From contig NZ_JAVJAN010000019.1 in assembly GCF_031344075.1 (NCBI RefSeq), positions 1 through 64,000 on the forward strand: DNA of 64,000 bases, written 5' to 3'. Under the pieces are notes generated by a model that ran no database searches, had not been told where the DNA came from, and saw nothing but the letters and a program-made list of their open reading frames with translations. This stretch comes from Clostridium aquiflavi (GTDB lineage: Bacteria; Bacillota; Clostridia; Clostridiales; Clostridiaceae). The translations under genes were made by a program, and so were the position numbers. Positions 43,183 to 51,224 of this stretch are shown here, one piece after another (the first letter of the stretch is position 1; each line of letters begins with the position of its first letter).

Positions 43183-44409
43183 TCATACTTCTTTTGGTAT
43201 AGTAATCTTTATTACTGTACCATTTCTTATCTTACTATCTATATGTATCTCATAATCTTCACCATAGCAATAGCCCATTCTCTTATTTGCATTATTTATA
43301 CCTATTTTATCTATGTTATTATCAAATTTAAAACTTAATTGTTCTCTTATTTCATTAAGTTTTTGTCTTGATATACCCGTTCCATTGTCTTCTATGTATA
43401 TATTCAAATGAGCATTATTTTCTTCTGTATAAATTTTTATACAACCTCCACTTTCCTTAGTTTCTAATCCATGAACCACTGAATTTTCAACAAATACCTG
43501 AACAACCATAAATGGTATTTTAATATTTTTAAACTCTGATTTTATATTAATATCATAATTTAGCCTATCTACAAATCTAACTTTTTGAAGATTTAAATAT
43601 GCTGTTATATAGTCTAACTCTTCTTCCAGAGTAACTATCTTGTTAGCTTTTTTTAATGTATATCTTAGCATTTTAGATAAATCATAAATAACTTCTTGAG
43701 TTTTTGGAGCCTCTTCTATTATTGCAAGTGATGAAATACTATTTAAAACATTAAATAAAAAATGAGGATTTATTTGAGATTGCAATGCTTTTAATTGACA
43801 AGACTTAAATTCTTTTTCAAGCTCTACTTTAGCTTTTTTTGCTTCTATAAATTTCATATTTTTTTCATTTAGCTCTTTTTGTGCCATTTTTAGCACAGCC
43901 TCTTCAACAATATAATTACTTATATGAAACATCATTTGAGCAACTGATTGTATTTTACTAAAACTAACTCTTGGCAATTCTTTGTAAAGGTTTAAAACTT
44001 CTTCCCTATCAGTTTTACTTAAGTCATTAAAATCATTTTTTATTGCCACTATTTCCTCTAAATCTATATCTTCATCATCTATCAGAACTTGCCCTGCCAT
44101 AACCGAACCCAAATGTTGACCATTTATTATTATAGGTGTAGCAAAATCAACTAATCCTTTATGACATTTATATATGTATGGTTTTTCAATTCTAAGGGCC
44201 TCTAGTCCCCCTCTTGAATCACATCTCTCACATAATTCAAAATAAGATTTGCTAGATCTCATAAATTTACAAAAGTCACTACATTTACTATGTTTTGTAG
44301 CTGGCTTACCTTTGTAATCCACAGTAATTATTGACATTTCTGTAGCTTCAGCTATATCATCTTGTATTTTTTGAAATACTTCTATGTCTAAAATATCATT
44401 TAAGTTCAA
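43183..44409 (-). CDS. PocR-domain sensor histidine kinase (LytS/YesM-type)
   Basis: The start is a TTG at 44409, five bases behind AAGGA. The 408-residue product is soluble, with no membrane helix. An N-terminal PocR sensory domain (about 5-165) contains the cysteines CSDFCKFMRSS, CERCDSRGGLEA and KPYIYKCHKGLVDFATPI. Next come a helical linker, the His_kinase phospho-acceptor LQSQINPHFLFNVLN, and an ATPase domain (NSVVHGLE, DNGTGI, GINNANKRMGYCYG). PocR domains bind small diols such as propanediol. The kinase likely senses glycerol or 1,3-propanediol in the cytoplasm and activates the adjacent AraC-type regulator. Confidence 0.9.
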   Translation of the reverse strand: MNLNDILDIEVFQKIQDDIAEATEMSIITVDYKGKPATKHSKCSDFCKFMRSSKSYFELCERCDSRGGLEALRIEKPYIYKCHKGLVDFATPIIINGQHLGSVMAGQVLIDDEDIDLEEIVAIKNDFNDLSKTDREEVLNLYKELPRVSFSKIQSVAQMMFHISNYIVEEAVLKMAQKELNEKNMKFIEAKKAKVELEKEFKSCQLKALQSQINPHFLFNVLNSISSLAIIEEAPKTQEVIYDLSKMLRYTLKKANKIVTLEEELDYITAYLNLQKVRFVDRLNYDINIKSEFKNIKIPFMVVQVFVENSVVHGLETKESGGCIKIYTEENNAHLNIYIEDNGTGISRQKLNEIREQLSFKFDNNIDKIGINNANKRMGYCYGEDYEIHIDSKIRNGTVIKITIPKEV

Positions 44410-44498
44410 TAATTCCTTCAGTTGTCTCCCTTCCTTTCTACATTTTTGGTGTTTTAATAGCTAGTTTCTTATTTAATTGTTATTTTTTGTTTAATATC

Positions 44499-44527
44499 AT
44501 TATATTGTTGTAAAAAAGATTTTTCAA
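44499..44527 (-). promoter_or_regulatory. sigma-A promoter of the PocR kinase gene
   Basis: On the minus strand TTGAAA (44522-44527), a 17-base spacer and a perfect TATAAT (44499-44504) lie 90 bases before the kinase start. Confidence 0.75.
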
Positions 44528-44582
44528 TACAATTTTTATCCCTGAGTGATTAAATTTTTTTAAAACTCTACTAAAAACAAAA

Positions 44583-44620
44583 AAAATATTACTGCAAAAC
44601 AAAATTTCCAGTAATATTTT
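44583..44620 (-). terminator. terminator of the cas operon
   Basis: A 12-bp stem (AAAATATTACTG with CAGTAATATTTT) is followed on the minus strand by a T-rich tract. It lies 138 bases past cas2 and outside the 35-bp flanking repeat. Confidence 0.85.
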
Positions 44621-44634
44621 AATAACAAATTTAT

Positions 44635-44669
44635 AAAATTCTTATTTTCTTTTTATAGATTTTATACCA
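44635..44669. repeat. 35-bp direct repeat, left copy flanking the CRISPR-Cas locus
   Basis: It is identical over 35 bases to 62014-62048. The shared string holds TTCTTATTTTC and TTATAGATTTTATACCA. On the minus strand it encodes the last residues GIKSIKRK and stop of the gene at the right end. Here the upstream part of that gene is absent, so this copy is a displaced 3' end. Looks like an att-type pair. Confidence 0.8.
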
Positions 44670-44671
44670 TT

Positions 44672-44757
44672 TCCTAGCAAAGCCAGTTTCACGGGATGCG
44701 AGTCTTTTTGAATAATCACCTGGTAAAAATATAGTATTTTTTAATGCTTTTTCTATC
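44672..44757 (-). other. degenerate coding remnant between cas2 and the left repeat
   Basis: Directly after the cas2 stop the minus strand reads KALKNTIFLPGDYSKRLASR and then ETGFARKWYKIYKKK without a start. A similar reading (IFLPGYYYIKIAAELGKYK) occurs at 61805-61862 near the other boundary, sharing the DNA string ACCTGGTAAAAATATA. Both look like tails of related lost genes. Unidentified. Confidence 0.4.
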
Positions 44758-45048
44758 TTATATTATTAAATCTTCGCCTGTTGCATTTGAAGTTTCCCCT
44801 AGTATTTCTTCTCCAAAAACATTGTCATTCATTAATTTTATTATACAAATAAAATCTTCACTTTTATCTATTACTGAGTTTATATCTTTTTTGAACCTTA
44901 TTAATTTAGATGGAGACATTTCTCCTCTAAATACAGATTTTTGAAAATGTGATAGGTATTTTTTACATACTTTAAATACTTTATTTACACGTTTTTCATT
45001 TACATCATAAAAAACAAAAGCATAATTATAATTACTAATTTTACTCAT
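44758..45048 (-). CDS. cas2: CRISPR-associated endonuclease Cas2
   Basis: This is a 96-residue ferredoxin-like protein, the normal size of Cas2. The first strand YNYAFVFYDVNEKRVNKVFK carries the conserved aspartate of the metal site, and FQKSVFRGEMSPSKL is the typical second segment. It dimerises and bridges Cas1 dimers in the spacer-integration complex. It is the last gene of the operon, 83 bases after cas1, and is followed by the operon terminator. AGGAGG-type site before the ATG. Confidence 0.95.
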   Translation of the reverse strand: MSKISNYNYAFVFYDVNEKRVNKVFKVCKKYLSHFQKSVFRGEMSPSKLIRFKKDINSVIDKSEDFICIIKLMNDNVFGEEILGETSNATGEDLII

Positions 45049-45131
45049 TAAAAATCCTCCATATAAAATAAATACATTTTGAGTTCTCTTATTACTGTTA
45101 AAAAGCCTAATTCATAACTACTCTATAAAAA

Positions 45132-46130
45132 TCAAAATCCTTCTTTCAATCTAAATGGTATAAACTCTTTTTCTTCCATTATATATTTTATAAGTTTATA
45201 ACAATCAAGCTTCATCGCAGTTCTATAACTGACTCTTCTTTTTAATTTAGGATGATTAAAGACAGTTTCTAGCCTATCTTCAAATGCCGCAATAAATATC
45301 TTTTTACCTTCTTCATTTAATAAACAGTAATTTACTTTCTTATCAAAATGCTTACTTACTTGCAATTTTTTATTATTAACTAAATCAAATATTGTCTTAT
45401 ATACTATTACGGGCTTAAAAACTTCGCTTATATCTAAACTCAAGGAAAACCTCCCCTCTGAGGGTTCATGCAAGTAACTTATTCTTTGATCTAAATGTGT
45501 TCTATAAATTGCCGAAATTGTTTTTGTATATAAAAGCGAATTTCCAAAAGAAATAAGTGCATTTATTGGATTATCAGGTGGTCTTTTTACTCTCTTATTA
45601 ATAATAAAGTCCTCTGGTAAAAAATTTTTAAATTCACTATAAAATCTTTGCCATACTTCCCCTTCAGCAGCCATAAGCTCTTTTATATTTTGTGAATTTT
45701 CTACTCTATTAAAAAACTCATCTTTAATCCAATCTATAGTATTCTTTACTTCTTTTTTATTATGTTTATAGTAATGATATAAAACTTCACTTATATTAAG
45801 TCCTATACCTTTTACTATGGCTTTTGCAATAATTAATCTAGATGTATTATATTTTTCAACTTGTTTTACTAGTAATCTTCCACTATTATATTGATCTTTA
45901 GGATAAAATGTTCCACTATAACCTTCAAAGTAATTAAAGAAATGAACCACCACATTATTCTTTGATAAGAAATCTAACAATTTTGTGTTTATACTTACCT
46001 CATTTAGACAGTAAATTTCTTTAGTATTTTCAATTGGGATATATACATTTTTTCCATTTCTTCTAAAACATAATGAGTTATCTTTTCTAGTCAATTCTCC
46101 CATCGATGATATATATCTTGTACTTCCCAT
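45132..46130 (-). CDS. cas1: CRISPR-associated integrase Cas1 (type I-B)
   Basis: This 332-residue protein has an N-terminal beta domain (MGSTRYISSMGELTRKDNSL) and a C-terminal helical catalytic domain. The metal-binding glutamate is in AAEGEVWQRFY, the histidine in the HLDQRISYLHEPSEGRFSL stretch, and the aspartate in LDISEVFKPVIVYK. It integrates new spacers at the leader end of the array together with Cas2, with Cas4 selecting PAM-bearing ends. It follows cas4 by 56 bases. Complete length. Confidence 0.95.
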   Translation of the reverse strand: MGSTRYISSMGELTRKDNSLCFRRNGKNVYIPIENTKEIYCLNEVSINTKLLDFLSKNNVVVHFFNYFEGYSGTFYPKDQYNSGRLLVKQVEKYNTSRLIIAKAIVKGIGLNISEVLYHYYKHNKKEVKNTIDWIKDEFFNRVENSQNIKELMAAEGEVWQRFYSEFKNFLPEDFIINKRVKRPPDNPINALISFGNSLLYTKTISAIYRTHLDQRISYLHEPSEGRFSLSLDISEVFKPVIVYKTIFDLVNNKKLQVSKHFDKKVNYCLLNEEGKKIFIAAFEDRLETVFNHPKLKRRVSYRTAMKLDCYKLIKYIMEEKEFIPFRLKEGF

Positions 46131-46186
46131 ATAAATCCTCCGTCTACCCTAATTTATATTTTTAATATTTTAAGTAATAAAATTTA

Positions 46187-46681
46187 TTAAATATAGCAAT
46201 ATTCATAATATGCACATTTCTTGCAGGCTGGTTTGTTTAATACTTTAGGTATTTCATTTTCTGAAATTAATTTTTCAATTTCCATTACATATTTATCAAG
46301 TTGCTTTTCTAACTCTTCATTTAAATCAATATAGGCAATTTTTTTATCAGCTTTGTTTTTTTCTACACATTCCAATTTGCCTTTTCTTAATATTCCCTTG
46401 CTTTTCAACACTTTTAAATAATATAATAACTGCCACTTACCAGCTTCCATATCTGCATCTGATTTTTTAACTTCTGTTAAATATTCAGATGTAAGTTTAT
46501 CTAATTTGATATTATCAATTGTTATTTCTGTATTATTAGAATTTGCTGCCTTTTCTTCATGAATTGCCTTTCCTATCTTAACAATCTCACTGTTATCTTC
46601 TAAATTAAGTCTATTTCCGTGTAGATAACACTGCCTTTTACAGTGGAAATAATAATTAATCAAAGTACCATTTACTCTCAA
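46187..46681 (-). CDS. cas4: CRISPR-associated exonuclease Cas4
   Basis: This 164-residue RecB-like nuclease is of the small I-B type. The four iron-sulfur cysteines are seen as one near the N-terminus (YYFHCKRQCYL) and three at the C-terminus (CKKCAYYEYC). Nuclease motifs include the histidine GKAIHEEK, the aspartate in ITIDNIKLDKL, EVKKS, and QLLYYL. It trims pre-spacers and sets their PAM and orientation during adaptation. It follows cas3 by 19 bases with an AGGAG site. Confidence 0.93.
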   Translation of the reverse strand: MRVNGTLINYYFHCKRQCYLHGNRLNLEDNSEIVKIGKAIHEEKAANSNNTEITIDNIKLDKLTSEYLTEVKKSDADMEAGKWQLLYYLKVLKSKGILRKGKLECVEKNKADKKIAYIDLNEELEKQLDKYVMEIEKLISENEIPKVLNKPACKKCAYYEYCYI

Positions 46682-46700
46682 ACTATAATATCTCCTTTCA

Positions 46701-49388
46701 TTAAATATCTAAAAATAATCCTACTTCATTTGCAAATTTCTCTTTATTAAGCTTTTCACCTTGAAAATATTGTTCTCCATTTTCTATATAATAAAGTTCT
46801 CCAATTTTATCAGTATAAGACAAATCAACATTCTTTTTAATCTCATAAATAAAGTAATTCATTTTACTTTTTACTACAGATAACTTAAATTGCTTTTCTG
46901 AATAATCCATAGAATTGTTATTTAAAAGACTTTTATATTCTTTCCAAACTTCTCTTCCATCAATTTCTATGATTTTATTATTTTCATTCTTTTTTATAGT
47001 TCTACCTAAATAAACAGACATGTTCCAATTATTCTCTTCTATAAGTTTCATTCTTCTTTCAACATCTATAAAATTAAGCTTCCCAACTACTTCTTTAAAG
47101 AAATTTTTTAAATTACTTTCATTAAAAGATTCATTGTACTTAACCTTTATCATATTAAGTACGGGTTCATAATACTTATTAAAATTCTTATTCACTAAAA
47201 CTTTTCTCATTTCATCATTTAATAAACTTAAATCAGTATTAACTCTAACATCATTTTTATATATTAAATCCGTCTTATCTAAATTAAAAAAGTATACTTC
47301 TCCTTTTCTTTTGCATGATCTATTGATTCTCCCCATAAATTGTTCATCACTATCTAACTTAGAAATGTCCTTATATCCTATATCCATATCAATATCTACT
47401 CCTGCTTCAATAACTTGGGTAGAAATTAATATTATTCCTCTTTTTTTATCTTCTTCACTACTTATTAGATCTAAAATCCTTTTTCGCTCTATAGCATTAT
47501 CATCACCTGTCATAAGCTCTATAATTAGATTTAATTCGTCATTTTCTATATCTTCCTTAATATTATTATAGAAATCATATGCACTTTGCTTTTTTATAAA
47601 CTCAATAAGTATCTTCTTTTTCCTTTTACTATTTTCTTTTACATGTTTATAAAGTACATCTAATGTATCATCTAAATCCATAAGTTCATAGCTTACTTTT
47701 ACTCTATCTTTAAATAGTGAATTAGAAAAATACTTTTCTCTGTTCTTAATTAAATTTGCACTATCCAAATCATCTTTACCTAGCTTTATTTCTTCTGAAT
47801 TAATATCTTTAACACTATCTTCAACATTAATTAAAGCATTAAGATTTGGTAAAGTTGCTGACATTATTATTAATTTTATATTCAAAACTTTAGCAAAATT
47901 ATTTAAGAATGATATTATTTCACTCCAAATAATATTCTTATAACTTTGAATTTCATCTAGAACTATTATAGAATTAGCTAATTGATGAAATCCAAATGCA
48001 CTTTCTTTTGAAAAACCAAACATTGTATTAAATAAACTTACATGAGTAGTTAAAATCATTGGATAATTTAAAAATTGTCTATTTAATAATGCTTTAGCAT
48101 AATACTTATAATCTGTTTCCTCCTCTGCTAATCCTTTATCTTTTTTATCCATCTTTATAGGAAATATAGAATTTATAATAGCTATCTTATTTAGTATTTC
48201 TTTATCTTTCCCAAAAATTTTATTTAAAGTTTCTAAGTTTTGTTCCACCAATGTATTAAAAGGATATACATAAAATATCTTTTTAAGCTCCGTATTATCT
48301 TCTATTAGTTTAAAACTTAAATTCATAGATACATTGCTTTTACCACTACCTGTTGGTGCTTCTAAGAAGAATATGTTCTCATCCTTATTTTTAGATAATT
48401 CTCTTTCTGCATCTAAAAACATCTCATTTCTTAATATATTAATATCTTTTTCATTTTTCAAATCTTTATTTTCATTTGTATAATCATTAGATTCATATTT
48501 TCTTATACTCTTATATACTTCTGTATCTTTATATACATGGTAAAATTCATCTATTTCTTCTAATTCACCAAAAGTCTTTATCTTAGTGCCACTCATAAAT
48601 TCACTAGTAGAATAAAAGTCACAAGCTACAAGCAACGAATATAATAATTTGCTATATGTATATAAAACAATTGTATTCTCTTCACTTGTTCTTTTAATAT
48701 ATTTCTTTGTATTGTCACATTGCTTTTTTATTTTATTCTCTGATAAAACAAATTCTTTTGTATAAATTTTTCTATAATTATTTTCAAATATATTAATTAC
48801 TTTGACTCCATCTCCACCATCATAAAACATATCTAAAAAACCTAAAAAATCATCTAAATTTCCATGATGCTTAGATATAATGTACGCATTTAAAAACAAT
48901 ATTGTTCTCACTTGCTTTTTTTCTGCTAATTCTAAACTTAATACTTTATTAAGATAATAATCTATATATAATACAGCTGATATTATTGAATGCCTTGTAC
49001 CAATTTGACTAAAACTTTCTACATCTTCTTTTAAAGGATTATCCATATTTTTAATTTGAAAGTATGGATTTATTTTACCAATATCATGAAATGCAATTGT
49101 ATTTATTAAAAGCTCTCTAAAAACTTTTCTGCCATCATCACTTAAGTCTTTAAAATATATATTTTCAAAATTTAAAAATATCTTGTCTAATTCTTTTGAT
49201 TTAAATATTTTATTAAAATACTCTTTACACAGATTGGTATGTTCTTTTAGTGTTTCTTTTCTTATGAACTCTTTTTCATCTTGGTTAACTTCATTATTAT
49301 TTTTGACTTCCTTTAAATGAGCATAGAAATCATATTTACTACTTATTAAATTTTCTGTATTAATTACATTAATTTCATCAAAATACAA
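46701..49388 (-). CDS. cas3: CRISPR-associated helicase-nuclease Cas3 (HD fused)
   Basis: I place the start at the TTG at 49388, seven bases behind a perfect AGGAGG, giving 895 residues. A GTG at 49436 in the same frame has no site before it. The HD nuclease domain is at about 30-230 (AFHDIGKINPYFQ near 99; SKHHGN). The superfamily-2 helicase has Walker A APTGSGKSN near 347, DEIQ near 480, MSATLPN, and motif VI GRINRSC. It unwinds and degrades target DNA after Cascade recruits it. The leader sequence can form alternative hairpins over the ribosome binding site (separate entry). Confidence 0.94.
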   Translation of the reverse strand: MYFDEINVINTENLISSKYDFYAHLKEVKNNNEVNQDEKEFIRKETLKEHTNLCKEYFNKIFKSKELDKIFLNFENIYFKDLSDDGRKVFRELLINTIAFHDIGKINPYFQIKNMDNPLKEDVESFSQIGTRHSIISAVLYIDYYLNKVLSLELAEKKQVRTILFLNAYIISKHHGNLDDFLGFLDMFYDGGDGVKVINIFENNYRKIYTKEFVLSENKIKKQCDNTKKYIKRTSEENTIVLYTYSKLLYSLLVACDFYSTSEFMSGTKIKTFGELEEIDEFYHVYKDTEVYKSIRKYESNDYTNENKDLKNEKDINILRNEMFLDAERELSKNKDENIFFLEAPTGSGKSNVSMNLSFKLIEDNTELKKIFYVYPFNTLVEQNLETLNKIFGKDKEILNKIAIINSIFPIKMDKKDKGLAEEETDYKYYAKALLNRQFLNYPMILTTHVSLFNTMFGFSKESAFGFHQLANSIIVLDEIQSYKNIIWSEIISFLNNFAKVLNIKLIIMSATLPNLNALINVEDSVKDINSEEIKLGKDDLDSANLIKNREKYFSNSLFKDRVKVSYELMDLDDTLDVLYKHVKENSKRKKKILIEFIKKQSAYDFYNNIKEDIENDELNLIIELMTGDDNAIERKRILDLISSEEDKKRGIILISTQVIEAGVDIDMDIGYKDISKLDSDEQFMGRINRSCKRKGEVYFFNLDKTDLIYKNDVRVNTDLSLLNDEMRKVLVNKNFNKYYEPVLNMIKVKYNESFNESNLKNFFKEVVGKLNFIDVERRMKLIEENNWNMSVYLGRTIKKNENNKIIEIDGREVWKEYKSLLNNNSMDYSEKQFKLSVVKSKMNYFIYEIKKNVDLSYTDKIGELYYIENGEQYFQGEKLNKEKFANEVGLFLDI

Positions 49389-49395
49389 ATTAAAT

Positions 49396-49427
49396 CCTCC
49401 TAAATTTAAAGGAGGGTTCCCCCTCCT
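49396..49427 (-). promoter_or_regulatory. two mutually exclusive hairpins over the cas3 ribosome binding site
   Basis: On the minus strand AGGAGGG (49421-49427) can pair with CCCTCCT (49410-49416) across a GGAA tetraloop. Alternatively CCTCCT (49410-49415) can pair with the real ribosome binding site AGGAGG (49396-49401). Only the first fold leaves cas3 translatable. The upstream AGGAGGGGG serves no start codon of its own. Confidence 0.6.
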
Positions 49428-49490
49428 GAAGTTCACATCCTAATAGATTTGTCCTATTAATATTAATAAATTTCTACTAGTCTTATTTAA

Positions 49491-50279
49491 TTAATAAAAT
49501 ACAATATTATTATTTTTAATCTTATATACACTACATTTGCTATCACTGCATACTTTCATATTTGTATATAAAAAGCTTTTTAACTCATACATATTAGTAT
49601 CTTCATTTAGGACAATAGGTAATTTTTCTTCATACTTAAAAGTTTCTTCATAAATATCATCTTCATACTCATCTTCTTCATCCAAAACTACTTTAAAAGA
49701 TTCTTTAGTAAAAAGACAATTAATTTTATTAACATTACTTCCATCTAATATAGACTCTGTATCCAGCAATTCTACATTAGATATGTCAGCATAATGATCA
49801 TTTTTACCTAGGTATGGTGAATATACAGCTTTATGATTAATTAAATTATCTGCAATTTTTTGACTTTCTTCATTTTCAATTAAAACATATATATCCCAAG
49901 AAGGATTTTCAAGCCATTGTTCCTTAACTATTAAATTGCCTCCTTGTTCTTTTGATGCATATCCAACAGAATTATTAAAGCACTGCACTTTCTTAGGTAT
50001 AAATCCCTTTTCATTACTAGGTGCTATAGATACCTTTAGATCTTTTAGTTTTTCATAAAACTCTGGAAATTTAATTTTAACTTCATCTTTTTTCTTTTTT
50101 TCGCTTAATTCTTCCTTAAGCTTCATTTGATTATATCCACCATATCCAAGCACGGAGCCAAATAACCCTAATAAAGCTACTTTATGAATATTTCCATAAG
50201 TAAAATAAAGATAAGTATTTACATCTGGTTTCTTAAAAAATGCTGTTTTTCCGCTCAATTTAAACTTTAAAACCTTCAT
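49491..50279 (-). CDS. cas5: CRISPR-associated protein Cas5 (type I-B)
   Basis: This 262-residue RAMP-family protein has the Cas5 N-terminal signature KVLKFKLSGKTAFFKKPDVN followed by TYGNIHKVALLGLFGSVLG, where the glycine-rich loop sits. In Cascade it caps the 5' handle of the crRNA and contacts Cas8b. It starts three bases after the cas7 stop and has about average length for Cas5b. The acidic insertion near residues 205-225 (EDEYEDDIYEE) is a variable loop. Confidence 0.92.
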   Translation of the reverse strand: MKVLKFKLSGKTAFFKKPDVNTYLYFTYGNIHKVALLGLFGSVLGYGGYNQMKLKEELSEKKKKDEVKIKFPEFYEKLKDLKVSIAPSNEKGFIPKKVQCFNNSVGYASKEQGGNLIVKEQWLENPSWDIYVLIENEESQKIADNLINHKAVYSPYLGKNDHYADISNVELLDTESILDGSNVNKINCLFTKESFKVVLDEEDEYEDDIYEETFKYEEKLPIVLNEDTNMYELKSFLYTNMKVCSDSKCSVYKIKNNNIVFY

Positions 50280-50282
50280 ATT

Positions 50283-51224
50283 TTACACCTCTTCTTGTGT
50301 AAATATATTATAAACTTTAGCTCCTTTTATTTCAGATTCAAGGATAGTTGTATATGGATTATAATAAATTTCAATATTCTTAACTTTATCAGAAACAGAA
50401 TTAATTAAATCTGAACACTCTAGCTTTATAATGTTTTTACCTTTATCTTTATTAAAGATCACAAACTCTGATAAATTAGGAAGATATAAATCTTCTTCAG
50501 TTTCTATAAGTAAAGCAAATTCATTTTCACATCCTACCTTTGAATTAGTTGCAAATGATGTTGCACTTACTAAAGAAGCTTTCTTAAATTTATCATAATC
50601 TTCTTCAGTGTAACCATCAGTTACACCAAGTTCTACAAATTCCTTATATGCAAGTGGATTTATTGTAAATGGATAAAAATAGTGTGCTTCATTACTTACA
50701 ATCTTAGTTCCAAGAGTTGAATTTTTAGCTTCATCAGAATCACTACTATCTTTTGAACCATCTCTAAAAGGCGAAAGTATTTGTTGTTCTTCTGGATTTG
50801 TATCTTCATATTTATTAAATCCTTGACCGATTTGAACAGCTCCAGTTATAGATATGTTATTACCTTCTTCTGCAAAAGTTGCTCCAAAATTCTTAACATC
50901 AATTGCACTAAATAAATTCACCAAAACATCTTTGGTATTTTTGCATTTCTTTAAGTCTTCAACATTAAAAATTTGCTCATATCTTTCTTTTAAGGCTCTT
51001 GGGACTAATTGAACTTCACCTTTTTTTTCTGAAAATCTCATAGATTTAATATATAAAACTTTTTCTCCATTATTATCCCACATTTTTTTCATTGGATATT
51101 TTAAAGCTTTATCGCTTCCAAATGTATCCCCGTTTGAAGTTGTCTTTGGGTATCCAGTAAAATCTGCATTCCAATTTGCCATAACAGATGAAATTCCAAT
51201 TACTCCATAAACTCTCTTATTCAT
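50283..51224 (-). CDS. cas7: CRISPR-associated protein Cas7 (type I-B, Csh2-like)
   Basis: This 313-residue backbone subunit of Cascade has the Cas7b/Csh2 start KRVYGVIGISSVMANWNADF, and in the first 100 residues KTTSNGDTFGSDKALKYPMK, the part that lines the crRNA groove. Later comes NISITGAVQIGQGFNKY, ahead of an acidic linker. About six copies should coat the spacer part of the crRNA. The ATG immediately follows the cas8b stop with an AGGAGG site inside cas8b. Confidence 0.94.
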   Translation of the reverse strand: MNKRVYGVIGISSVMANWNADFTGYPKTTSNGDTFGSDKALKYPMKKMWDNNGEKVLYIKSMRFSEKKGEVQLVPRALKERYEQIFNVEDLKKCKNTKDVLVNLFSAIDVKNFGATFAEEGNNISITGAVQIGQGFNKYEDTNPEEQQILSPFRDGSKDSSDSDEAKNSTLGTKIVSNEAHYFYPFTINPLAYKEFVELGVTDGYTEEDYDKFKKASLVSATSFATNSKVGCENEFALLIETEEDLYLPNLSEFVIFNKDKGKNIIKLECSDLINSVSDKVKNIEIYYNPYTTILESEIKGAKVYNIFTQEEV

